This document shows, one piece after another, positions 36,610 to 47,805 of a stretch of 64,000 nucleotides of DNA (positions are counted from its first letter, which is position 1; the number at the start of each line of letters is the position of its first letter). This DNA is from Tetrahymena thermophila SB210 (taxonomy: Eukaryota > Ciliophora > Oligohymenophorea > Hymenostomatida > Tetrahymenidae), in contig NW_002476422.1 of assembly GCF_000189635.1 (NCBI RefSeq), forward strand, positions 310,001 through 374,000, given 5' to 3'. The notes beneath the pieces were generated by a model, which searched no databases, was not told the DNA's origin, and saw only the letters and a list, made by a program, of their open reading frames with translations. A program made the translations under genes and the position numbers.

Positions 36610-39600
36610 TAAAAAAGTGGTGAAAATTGAACAAATAAATATAAAAGCATTTGAATAATAAAATTAACATATTATATTTTATTATATTTTGTAATTTAAT
36701 TATTTAATCTAAAATATACTGTATTTCCTTGACTTTCATCGACTTGGTTTTCATCGGTGTATTAGATGAAATCCAAGGATCAATTTTTTATAGCCTAAGC
36801 ATTAATAAAATATTTAAATAGAGCACAGAAAATCCATACATAAGTATATAAATGTAAACAAATAAAATTTATATTCAATTTAATTTTGGAGTAATTTAAG
36901 AACTAAATTACAAAAAATTAATCTTTCTTTTTTATTAAAATTTATTAATTACTTTTACATAATTTTAAATGATAAAAGTTTAATAGAATAAATTGTAAAT
37001 TTTTGTTTTTTACTTGATCAATTAAAATTATAATTTTATTTTTAAAAAATTATTATTTGTTAATTATCTTGGTTCTTAAAAATAACAATAAAACTATTCA
37101 ATTACTTACTTAAATTTCAAATGAATCACTTTTAAATAATTTTATACAATGTTTTAAGCAAGAAATTTAGAAATTTCTCATTTCTATTTTAAAAAAGTAT
37201 TATCTTGGAAACATTTGTTTATTAATTAATATCTATCTAATTAATTAAATTATTTGTGCTATTACTGTTAATAAACGCAGGACACAAATTTATAAAAGAA
37301 AAAAAAATATAAATATTATTTTTAGCCATTTTACAATATTTTATATTTTAAGACAAAAATTTTAGACAATTTTTCTGCAATTTAACAATCTTCTTAATAG
37401 AAAGTAATATTTAAATAAAAATACATCAAAATTAAATTCATTTTATCTTATAATAATTTAACTTAGTTTTCTAATATTATTAAATCATATAAATTCATAG
37501 AAAATCAACAAATTTTATGTTGTGACTTGTTTTGAAAGCAATTCAAAAGATAAAATAATTTCCTAATTAAATTAAGATTCAAAATATTTATTATTAACTT
37601 ACATACTATATTTTTATCGATTACTATTAATTATAGATAAACTTTCTTTTACATTGATTTTGCAGGATAAATATAAATTTAATATAGTAAAAGAAGCGTT
37701 TAAAAATTAGAATTTAAATGTACATCATTCAATTTAATTTATACTATTTTAAAATTGTAAATATCAGAAATTAATTTTAAAATATTTAAACAATCCTTTA
37801 TTTAACATTTTTTTTAGTAAAATAAGATTTTTAAAATAAAAATTTAAGATAGATAGATAAGAATAATTTGACTAAAAGGGAATTTTTTATTTACATGTTT
37901 TTCATTTTATAAACAATTTTATGAATATTGAAATAAAAGACTGATTAAGAATGTAAATTAATAAAAGAAAAAAATATATAAATTATATTTTTAGCCTTTT
38001 TTCAATATTTTATAAATTAAGATAAAAATTTTAGACAATTTTTCTGTGATTTAACAATCTTCTCTATATAAAGTAATATTTAAATAAAAATACATCAAAA
38101 ATTAAATTCATTTTATCTTATAATAATTTAACTTTGTTTTCTATAATTTTTAAATCATATAAATTCATAGAAATTCAAAAAATTTTATGTTGTGACTTGT
38201 TTTGTAATCAATTCAAAAGATAAAAATAATTTCCTAATTAAATTAAGATTCAAAATATTTATTATTATCTTGCATATGATATTTTTATTGGTTACTACTA
38301 ATTATAAATAAACTTTCTTTATATTGATTTCGCAGGATAAATATAAATTCAATATTCTGATAAGTAAAGGAAACGTTTAAAAATTAGAATTTAAATATAT
38401 ATCATTCAATTTAATTTATACTATTTTAATATCGTAAATATCAGAAATGAATTTTAAAATATTTAAACAATCCTTTATTCAACATTTTTTTAGTAAAATA
38501 AGATTTTTAAAATAATTTTTTAAGATAGATAAGAATAATTTGGCTAAAAGGGATTTTTTTATTTACATATTTTCCACTTTATAAACAATTTTATGAATAT
38601 TGAAATAAAAGACTGATTTAGAATGTAAATTAATATTGTTATCACATTTTATTTTAAATAGGAAGATTTAAAAATGAGGATATCATTCTAATCAGAATAT
38701 GAGGTAAAGTATAAATTAAAAATAACATTTATTTTTATACTTTTACAACTAGATTAATTTTTTTTGATTTGTATGCTAATCCATAAAAAATCATGCTTAT
38801 CGCAAAAAGCTAAATTAAACATTTAACTTTTTTGTAAAGAAGATTTTTGCATATAAATTAATGCACTTTGTATATTTTTTAAAATAAATATGAGAATGCT
38901 GTTTAATTAGGAATTTAAATTTACCTTACTTATATAATATCAGAATGAAAAATATAAGTTAATTGAGTTAAATAACTTTATTTTTTTTATGATAATCTTA
39001 TAATTGAGAATGAGAATTTACTCATATTAAAGTTTTAAAACACAATAAATGAATTCATTTTTTGAAGTTCTGTAAAAATAATACTATGAATTCTGTCTAA
39101 AAATCTAAAATACTGAAAAAAAGAGCTAAAAATCAAAGTTACTTTTATTTTTCTTTTATAAACTAAAATAAGCAAATTTTATTTATTTTCTCTTTGAAAT
39201 AACAGAATTTAACCAAATGACTTTAATATATTTGCATATCTAATTCAAAAAATAAAAAATTGATAGTTATTTCAGTCAGTTAATATGTTTGAAAATGATT
39301 TAACTTTTTGATAGATAAATTGGGATTTAAAACTAAAATGAATGAATATTTAAGTTCATTTAATAAAGTAAGACTCTCTTTTTTTTTGTAAAAAATAATT
39401 AATTTTCCATTTCAAAAATTAAATTTAAATTTACAATTGAATACATTAATCTTTTGACTTTTTAAAATATGTAAGTTTATTAATTTTAGTTAATATGAGG
39501 TATTAATTTTTAAATTTCTATTTGGATAATGAAAAATTAGATTTAAAAATATATTTCTTTTATAAACAAGATGTAAAATTTAGAATTTTAAATTTCTAAA

Positions 39601-39887
39601 ATATTTTAAAGAATTTCAATTTTTTATATTTATTACATATTATTCTCTATAAAAATCATAGAATTTCAAGGCAAATACTTTTTTTTAAATTGCTAAATAC
39701 CTATTTAAACAAATTTAGAAAACAAATTTATTTATAAACCAAAAGACTTATTTTCATTCTTTAATTGTTTTTATTTAAAAAGAGCTTCCATATTCATCAA
39801 ATAAAAAATATAATTAATTAATTTCTTATAAAACTAAAAATAATATCTTGATAATTGGAGAAATCTGGATCTTTAAATATTGTAGAT
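36610..39887. other. Spacer of copy B, with internal duplication
   Basis: This is non-coding DNA homologous to 30076-32571. A block at about 37290-37960 is repeated at about 37965-38640. Shared str ings include TTTTAGACAATTTTTCTG and ATTTAACAATCTTCT, and both end in the CTGATT-AGAATGTAAATTAAT segment. Copy A has this block once. The stem-loop of 30191-30225 is conserved at 36743-36777. No gene was found. Confidence 0.55.
37290..38640. repeat. Nested tandem duplication in copy B spacer (about 680 bp x2)
   Basis: Units at about 37290-37960 and 37965-38640 share most of their sequence, including GACAATTTTTCTG, TTTATGTTGTGACTTGTTTTG and GCAGGATAAATATAAATT. The single copy A counterpart spans about 30740-31370. 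The two units have since diverged by small indels. Confidence 0.7.
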
Positions 39888-41058
39888 ATGAGTTAATTTG
39901 AAAAAAATTCTTGCTAATCTTAAGCTAATAATATGATGCTTGGAAGCTAATCAAAACAACAACTTAAGGGATTGAAGCTAATTTTTAAGATAAGTATCTT
40001 ATCTCTTGTTATCTTTGGCACTATATTAGCTTTTAATCTAAATCTTACAAGAGATCAGTCTGTATTTTCTCATGAAAACCACTTAACTGGAAATGCTAAT
40101 GGTCGTTTCTTAAATTCATTAGAAAGTAATTAATTAAATAAATTTATATCATTAAATTGTATTTAAAAATTATAGGGAAGGAATTAAGAAAAGAAACTCT
40201 CAAAGAAGCCTAAAATAATTAAGTTGATGTCGCCTATCAAAGTAAATATTAAATTTAATTTATTAAATTGATTTATTTTAATTTCTTTTTAAACCAAAAT
40301 AATCGATAAAATTTTCAGAATTATGGAAAATCTTATTGATTAATTAATAAAATTTGACTTTTCTTAAAAATGAATTAAAAAAAAATATCATTTTTTTAAA
40401 AAGCTTTCTACGAACTCATAAATGGGTTAAACTAATCAATACTTGATAATCTTAATATATATTGGGTTAGCTAAAAAAGTATCAACAGCCTCTAAGATTG
40501 GACAGATATATTCTATAGAATTTATTAAAATTTTCCTATTTCAGCTATAGAGTGGATGTATGAAGATCAAAATTATGGCTTCAAATATAATCCTTAAATT
40601 TGGATGGATGGCTTTTTAGAACAAAGAAATAGCTAAATAGATGAAAAATCAATAAGCATTTTCCTTATTAACTACTTTAAGCTTGATTAAGATAAAATGG
40701 ATAAATTCTGGAGCTATACGTATAATGCTTTCAGCTCTAGTTTATAAGTCAGTGAAAATGATTTTATTAGAGGAGCTTTTAATTGTGCCTATTCTTATCA
40801 ATAGGAGTATGTCAAGTCTTGTCTTGTTGTAATTCTTGCTAAAAAATTTCAAACAATTGTATTATATTTATTAAATTTAATTAAAAATAGGCAAAATAAT
40901 GGGCAGATTTGAAATTGGGTTATTCAATTGCTAATTTGAATAAAACTATGTTGGTAGAACCAGAAATAGCTGCATTTTAAAAGGGTTATTTCAAATAGCA
41001 TGTGAATTCTTCATCTTTATATTAAGATATTAAATTTGCTTAAGAATGGGGTATGTAT

Positions 41059-41089
<31 letters not shown>

Positions 41090-42221
41090 TTTTACAAAAT
41101 TTTTACAAGAAATTATATAAAATAAATTTTATCTTAAAGCTGTTGAAGTTACAAAGATCAACTAGAACACAAGCCACAGCTTGGTTGATAAAGATAATTT
41201 ATCATTTTTATTCTTAAATGGATAAAACTATGACGAAACTTAAAATGAAATATATCTTGTAGAAATTTCTGAGCGCTTTTTGATTAACTAGTATTATTTT
41301 GGTGAAAAATACTTAGACGCTACTTACCTCTTCTGGTAATATGCTATTTATATGGTTGACATTTTTTCTGAGTTAAGAAATTATAAGGATGGTGGATTTG
41401 AAGTCTATAAAAAATCTTTATTTGACAGCTAAAAACTTTCTTCGTAATTTTAAATAACAAGCGATAACTTAGCTGTAAATATCATCGAAGCTCTCATGCT
41501 AGAAAATTTTAAATCAAAGAATATTACTGACTGTAAATCTTTTACTTATTAACTTTAATAAGCTGAATACTTATGCAAAATTTAATCTTTTAATAATTTT
41601 GATTTACAAACTATGAGAACCATCTACGAATGTTAAATGTATATGCTTTACTCTCCTTAGTGTAAATAATACAATTTCATTTACAACTTTGACGTTGTAA
41701 ATTAAGTGATTAAAGAAGTTGATCTACAAATGTATAACTAGTATCAATGTATATCTAAGATAGAGAAATGTTCATACTATGAAATAGCTGCTAAATAATG
41801 GTATAACTTAGAAGTTATTCGCAAGTTACCTGCTGCTGCTGTTCCTTATTTACCAAAAGGAAGAGATTCAGTAGCTTAATGGATTCCTAATCTTTAGCCT
41901 TACGAGTGGGGATATTATGTTGAAAAGTATGGATAAACCTTCAGTTAACCTCCTGCTAATCTTACTTATAATTAGACTAGCTAACTTTTAGGCTACAACA
42001 TCCTTTTTTCAAACAATAGATTAACCCAAATTTTTGTGATTGACTCATCTTTCTCATAAACTTACTTTTTCAAAGATCCAAGCTAACTTCGTTCCTACTT
42101 TAAGTAAATAAATAACTCAAAATTTAATTAATTTTCCTTTTTATTAATCGTTTCATTTAAAATTTAAAAAAGTTGGCTCGCTTCCGATAAAATACATGAA
42201 GTCATCTATTAGTAACAATGA
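39888..42221 (+). CDS. Membrane protein with single N-terminal helix, paralogue B (643 aa)
   Basis: Six exons were read: 39888-40125, 40176-40241, 40404-40858, 40891-41050, 41140-42103 and 42173-42221. All are the same length as in paralogue A, and TGA is the only stop. The transmembrane helix at residues 31-50 is nearly unchanged. The fastest-changing part is exon 3, for example DNLNIYWVSQKSINSLQDWT against DYLNISYITEYSINKLQDWT in A. Some changes are visible only with the ciliate code, such as AAA to TAA (Lys to Gln) near 41634. Intron 4 carries an expanded TTTA run (41055-41093). Keeping six exons in frame while introns drift indicates selection to keep both copies. Function is unknown, as for A. 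Confidence 0.85.
41051..41139. repeat. TTTA microsatellite in intron 4 of paralogue B
   Basis: About nine ATTT units follow the donor GTATGT. The copy A intron has about four. This is ordinary slippage, useful only as a marker to tell the copies apart. Confidence 0.7.
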
Positions 42222-43042
42222 ATTCGTTACTTTTTTAAGAAAAAATAACTTTGATCTCTTAATAAAACTAAAAAAAAATTATTATAATTTTATTATATAT
42301 TACATAAAAGTGAGTATTTTTTAAATCTTATTTTTAAATAAATAAATAAATTAATGAAGATCTTTAATCTAATTATTTCAGTAAAGTTCATACAAATAGT
42401 TATTTTTTAATAATTTCGCTCTTAACTTGTTTGTTTTTATTAAAAAACCTTTACAACTTCTCAAATCCATTTATACTTGATTATATTTTTACCATAATAA
42501 AACACCAGTAATAAAATTTTTTATTAAATTTTAAATTATATATGTATGATAGCTCTTCAATTTTTTAAAAAAATTATATAAAAAATGATTAAATAGCTAC
42601 TTTTTTGAGAAGTGATTTTATAAAATATAAAAAATTAATAGTATTAATCAAGTCTACAAAGTATATTAATTACAAATGTTAAATTATTTAATTTATTCAG
42701 TAAAATGTAAAAATAATATTTTAACAAGGAAAGAATTTAGTTATTCGGATTATAAGTAAGTAAGTACCTTACTAACTATGGAAAAGGTAAAGAGCTTATG
42801 ACTTAAAGAATAATTTGGTGATATTTAATGAGATATTACAGAATTAAATTTTTATCAAAAAATTAATTGCATTTTTGTAATTAAATTAGAACTCAAAATA
42901 AATAAAATATCTTAGATGTCTATTTATTTTTATCTTTAGATTTGAAAATATTATTTTAAAATCAAATTAAAATAGAATATAAAAAATAGAACAAGTAATA
43001 ATTAGAAATAAATCGATTTAAATAGTATAAATTTTATATTAT
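42222..43042. other. Gap between duplication end and GST 3
   Basis: Homology to copy A ends near 42595. The remaining 450 bases, up to the stop of GST copy 3, are AT-rich spacer with nothing recognised. Confidence 0.5.
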
Positions 43043-43758
43043 TCAGTAGTAATACAAGCTTTTCATCCTATCAAGAAGAAAGATTTTATTTTCTTTTGTT
43101 TCAAGATAGTTTTTTATTTGAGGAATATTTTCTATTCTATCAATATAGTCAGTAAAGATTGAGAGATTAGGATAAAAGAATTTGAAAATTTTCAAAACTT
43201 CGTAAAAATAGAAATCTATATAAGATAAATTTCCAAGAAGGAATTTGTTTTCTCCAAGTTATTTCTTAATTTTCTACATTTTTAAATAAAAAAAATAAAT
43301 AAATTAATCTTTTTTAAAGTTTCAAAAATATATTTCGATACCTCAAAAGTAACGTTGAACTTTTCATTGAAAATTTTATCTTTTTCTTATTTAAAAGATG
43401 GCACTCTAGCTGAACTATTTAATGTATCTCTGAGATCTTTCAGGATTGATAAAATTTCAAGGAAAATAATTTCATTTTAGTTAAAGGATCCATCATTATT
43501 TTAGCCAATAAGTTCATACTTTTTGAACTTTTTAGCTAAATAAATAGGAATTACTATAGATTCTGTCACAACAACATCCCCATCAATTAGATAAGGTAAA
43601 TTAGGGAAGTTAGTCTTGAGTTCTTACTTATCAGTATTGAACCATTCTTCTCCATTTTCATGATAAAGCTTATCCTTATATTCAACTTATAAATATTCAA
43701 GAAGCAAACGAATAGGTTAAGCATAACCTCTTAGATTCCAATAGCCAAGGACAATCAT
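43043..43758 (-). CDS. Mu-type glutathione S-transferase, copy 3
   Basis: 215 residues are encoded in exons 43758-43342 and 43273-43043, with a 68-nt phase-0 intron (GTATCG...AATGTAG). Exon lengths are identical to copies 1 and 2. Catalytic Tyr6 sits in LGYWNLRGYAQPIRLLLEY, with NLPYLIDGD and VTESIVIPIYLAKKF. The C-terminal half has LLGNLSYIDFYFYEVL and TDYIDRIENIPQIKNYLETK. It is the downstream member of the third module, 1.0 kb from TEX264-like copy 3, and is separated from module 2 by about 21 kb occupied by LRR gene 2 and the segmental duplication. Confidence 0.95.
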
Positions 43759-44770
43759 TCTTTTTTTAATAAATTCTTTGATTTTGTTTATTTTATTTTT
43801 GTATTTATTTATTTTTTTAAAATTTTATTTCAATCTTTTTTCATTTTTAAAGTAAATTATAGAAATAGTTAAGAAAATATTCTGATGAATTAAAAAAATT
43901 AATTTATGAAAAAAATGTAGGACCTAAATAATAAATTAATATTTATTTCTAGAAAAAAACGAATTAGAAAGATTTCTTATCAAATTTGGTAAATTAAAAA
44001 AGTCAAAACTTAATTTTTAATTATTTAAACTTTTTGAAATTGATTATTCACTATTTTGAGTAACTAATTTTTCTTAGAAAAATAAAAGAAGAAATCAAAC
44101 AAGCAAAAATAAATATTTCCAGAAAAAGTTTTGTTTTTAAAAAAATGAATTAATTTAATAGTTATTAAAAATTAAAGGATATTTATTTATTCTGTTATAA
44201 TTTAATTTAATTTAATTTTTGCGGCATAAAAAATGTATACTTTGTCTTAAATAAACATAATTAATTCTATTTTAATTAATAATTGAATTTCTTTTCTAAA
44301 TAAATCTAATATAAAATATGTTTTATTTATGATTAAATTTTAATTTTGAAAAGATAAAACGATTCTTAAACATATTCTATTATTTGCCTATATTTATAAA
44401 ATTTAAAAAAATTTATTAGAGTTTTTAAATGAAGTTACGAGTCATTAGTAGATAACAAAAAGTTTTTTAAATTTTGAAAAATCTTAAACAAAAAAATAAA
44501 TTGAATCATTATTAACTGAAAATATTAAGATTTTGTGTTAATTTAATCAAAAATAATAATTTTAAATCACAAAAAAAAAATTGGTTTTAATTTAATCTAA
44601 AATATAGATCTAAAAAAAAATATATATATATATAAGTATAATTCTATATAATTTTAAGATAGATGAACTACATAATTTTATAATTAAGATATTTGATCAT
44701 TATTTTTCTATTTTAAAAATTTTATTTAACTCTTTTCTGTCAAAGTAGAAGTAAAATAAAATTTCAAAAA
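43759..44770. other. Intergenic gap of module 3
   Basis: 1.0 kb of AT-rich spacer between GST 3 and TEX264-like 3, with a short (TA) run near 44620. No gene was seen. Confidence 0.5.
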
Positions 44771-45370
44771 TCAAAATAGGAAGTATCTGTTTGATTACTC
44801 TCCAAATGGAATATCAAAATTAAATTTTTTGTTTTGTTACTAAATTAAGTAGGATTCAACTAAGCAGTATGGTTATAACTTTTTCTCAGACGCCAATTCA
44901 CTAACTTTAGGATAGACTTTCTCCTAAATTAATTTAAATGAGAAATAGGATTTAAAGGGGAAGCTAGTTGTATAGCTTTTTACTTCAGGGAGATATACAA
45001 GTTTATAACTTGAGTGGCTATCTAAGAAAGCCTATATCTTATTCTTTTCACTTTTTTCTACAGAGAAACCAAGAGCAGCTCTTGCTTAATTTTAATCTAT
45101 TAGCTTTTTAGGATCGTCATAGTAAATACCAATAAAATGCGGACTGTTAAATTAATTTTCAACCTCATCTTTAATCTTAATCCAATCACTGTCTAAAGTT
45201 TCATAACTTCCTATTCTATTAAAGTAGACGAAATCATAAGGACCATACTTTGAATCTGTAAACTCAACATGAGAAAAAGCGCCATGATACCAATAAAGTC
45301 CAGAAAATATTCCAGTAACACCTAATCCTACAGCAAGAATCAGATTTAACTTTATGTTAAAGATATTCAT
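44771..45370 (-). CDS. TEX264/GyrI-like membrane-anchored protein, copy 3
   Basis: The single exon encodes 199 residues, with ATG at 45370 and TGA at 44771-44773. The N-terminal helix is LNLILAVGLGVTGIFSGLYW. The GyrI-like domain reads SKYGPYDFVYFNRIGSYETL, then HFIGIYYDDPKKL and ARAALGFSVE. The usual YYDNP is YYDDP here. It ends SNRYFLF. Equal length and lack of introns across the three copies, together with the shared partner gene, point to duplication of the whole module. Confidence 0.8.
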
Positions 45371-46680
45371 TTAATAAAATGTAATTTTTGATTGATTTGT
45401 GTTCTCAGCCTTTTGTTATTTGTGTTTTTTTCTTATTATATATAATTTAATTAAAGGTTGTTTTAGGACAATTTAAATAGGAGAATCAAAAAAAATCAAA
45501 TTTAATAGATAAATTTTTTAATAAATATTTAGTAATGTTTGATGCCTTGGCTGATAAAATCTAACTCTTACAAAAATGAATAAAGACTCAATATCTCAAA
45601 TACAAAACATAAAACAATAATATGTTTATTATCTAAAAAAGTAAAAGAAAAATAACATAAATTTTATTTCTAATTTTAAAAATAATTGATTGATTTAAAT
45701 AGCTTTTTTTTGGGTTTATTATGACATTTTTAAACTTTTATTTTTAAAATAAGATTTTTTTAGAAATAATAAAATAATAGGGCTTTTGTAATGTTTTCTA
45801 TCTTGGATAATTAAATCTGATTAACTTCATATTAATATATTCAATCTTTTTTAAAACAAAAACAAAATAAAACAAACAATGAGATTGATTAGTTAAATTA
45901 TATTGACATAGCTAATACATATAATTAAAATGAGCTATTTGCAATTTTTAAACAGCGCCTATCATTTTAAAGTGACTTATATTTGTAAAATTTTAATAAA
46001 AATAAAGATTATTTCTAATGATTTAATAGCGCGATTGTAATATTTTGTATCATATATTATAAAATCTGATAATAATCAAATAGAGAGCTTTCTTAATTTA
46101 ATTAAATAGAAGGAAAAATATTTAAATAATAATGAAATTCATAATAATTTTTCTATTCTAAATGCCATGTAATTTATTTATCACATTTTTTAAGTAAAAA
46201 ATAAAGAATTCATACAATCATTTTAAGAAATAAACCAATAAGTGTTCTTTAATATATTTTATTTGCATATAATACCTTAAAAAATACTTATTACTCATTG
46301 TTTTAAAATGCACAAATTTAATTTGGAACCATATATTTAAATTTATTATAAGTTAAACAAATTGCATCATTTATAAAAAGTTTTTACAAAAAATGATTAT
46401 ATGACAATCAGAATATATTCTTTTATATTTTTTTAAATAATAATACCGTCTAACCTGTAAGTTAAGTTAAATAAAAAAATAATTTTTTGGGAAAAACTCA
46501 CACTTAACAAACATTTACCTTGAAGTTTAAAGAAATTGGATATAATTGTATTAAAGGCAATAAGGTATATATTTATACTAATGAGATAAATATAATATAT
46601 TTTAAATTTATAAATAAAGCAGCATAAAAAATTGACAAAAATATTATTTATTAAACTTAGAATTGATTAATTTTTGAAGA
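45371..46680. other. Intergenic region
   Basis: 1.3 kb of AT-rich spacer. From about 46500 rightwards, the sequence is the left end of a block repeated at about 49420 (GAAGTTTAAAGAAATTGGA against GAAGGTTTAAGAAATTAGAA). Confidence 0.5.
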
Positions 46681-47805
46681 TCAAAAATTTAAAATGAGAT
46701 AAAATTTGACAAGTGATTTGCTTTTGCATAAAGGCTTGCTTAAGTCATATCCATAACCTGTTCCGCTTTCATATTAATCAAAAATAAAATAAAAATTAAT
46801 AATTTGTTTATTAATATTACTAAATCATAAGATAGAAATCACGAAGTTTGGGGCATAAGTTGATTCCTCTCACTAAACCTAATTAACCTTCGCTTATACT
46901 ATTAGATCTATTTTAGATAAGTAAATAATTATAAGTTTAAAATTAAAAAATTTACAAATGAAATTAAATTTATTTTACGCTATATCAAGATACAATTAAG
47001 TCAAGTTTCTGCATTTTGATATAAAAATTCCTAATTCAATAGCTCCAATGTTGGTAATTTTATTAGTGCTTATTTTATTTATGAAAAATTTTTCAAAATA
47101 AATTAATTCTAATTAAATTTAAAAAATATTGTTAATAAATAATTGTTTTAGTGTTTTACAAAATCTCTAATTTTAAATTAGATAGATGGACACACTTTTA
47201 AAGCTCTTCACCTAGCCTAATTACTCCTTCATCTCCAAGTTATGTGTTTCTTTTTAAAAAATATTTAATAGGGGATCAATAAATATAAAATAACTTACCC
47301 TACGTCAAGATCTAAACTGGTTAAATTAATCAATGAAGATATTCCTTCAAATAGATAAATTTTATCATACTTAATCTATTAACTCCTATTATTAGTATAA
47401 AAGTAAAATTTTGTAAAAAAAAATAATTTCCTTACCTTAACATTAAGGAAAAATGTTTTAAATGTTTTAATCTTTAAATCCATTGGTAGAAAAGAGTACA
47501 GCTTTTCAGTAAAAGTTCGCTCTAATTACTGTTAATATTAAAAATAAATTTAATTAATATAATATTTATAATTTTAGTAGATATAAATGAATATAGTATT
47601 TTTCTTTAATGAATAGGATTTACATAAGATTAATATATAAATATGAATCTATTTAATTTATATTATCATTATTTTCTACTAACAATTTAGCTTCAATCTA
47701 TTTAGCCTCATTTTTTTGATTTAAGAAACGTATTTCAACCACCAAATTTTTCTATTAATTTAGCTTTTCAAATACAGATGTTTCCAATTCTTCTAAATTT
47801 TATAC
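46681..47805 (-). pseudogene. LRR gene 3 (minus), frameshifted paralogue
   Basis: Exons on the minus strand: 47805-47624, 47528-47436, 47385-47299, 47249-47160, 47068-46979, 46907-46821 and 46765-46681 (TGA 46681-46683). The later exons encode one LRR each (e.g. NTQLGDEGVIRLGEELQKC; TNKITNIGAIELGIFISKC). The first listed exon is a coiled-coil-like segment (VQNLEELETSVFEKL). Compared with LRR gene 4 it carries a net 14-base difference (15 inserted, 1 lost near 47758-47761). That makes it 182 nt and puts the next exon out of frame, giving a TGA at 47506-47508. All other exons match gene 4 in length except the last. It is probably a recent pseudogene, unless another splice site restores the frame. 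The 5' end is unresolved. Confidence 0.65.

Larger units (their letters stand above)
35251..42595 (+). repeat. Segmental duplication, copy B
   Basis: The second tandem copy starts with AAAAAGTATTTTAAAG near 35254 and ends in AAAAAATGATTAAATAG near 42595. Its offset from copy A is about 6540 bp at the left end and 7316 bp at the membrane protein gene. Most of the difference is an extra internal duplication near 37290-38640. It carries a decayed LRR tail and an intact paralogue of the membrane protein gene. Confidence 0.9.

Noticed and set aside
36408-36650. 80-codon minus-strand open frame
   Set aside because: It lies antisense to the LRR terminal exon relic and AT-rich spacer, with no support.
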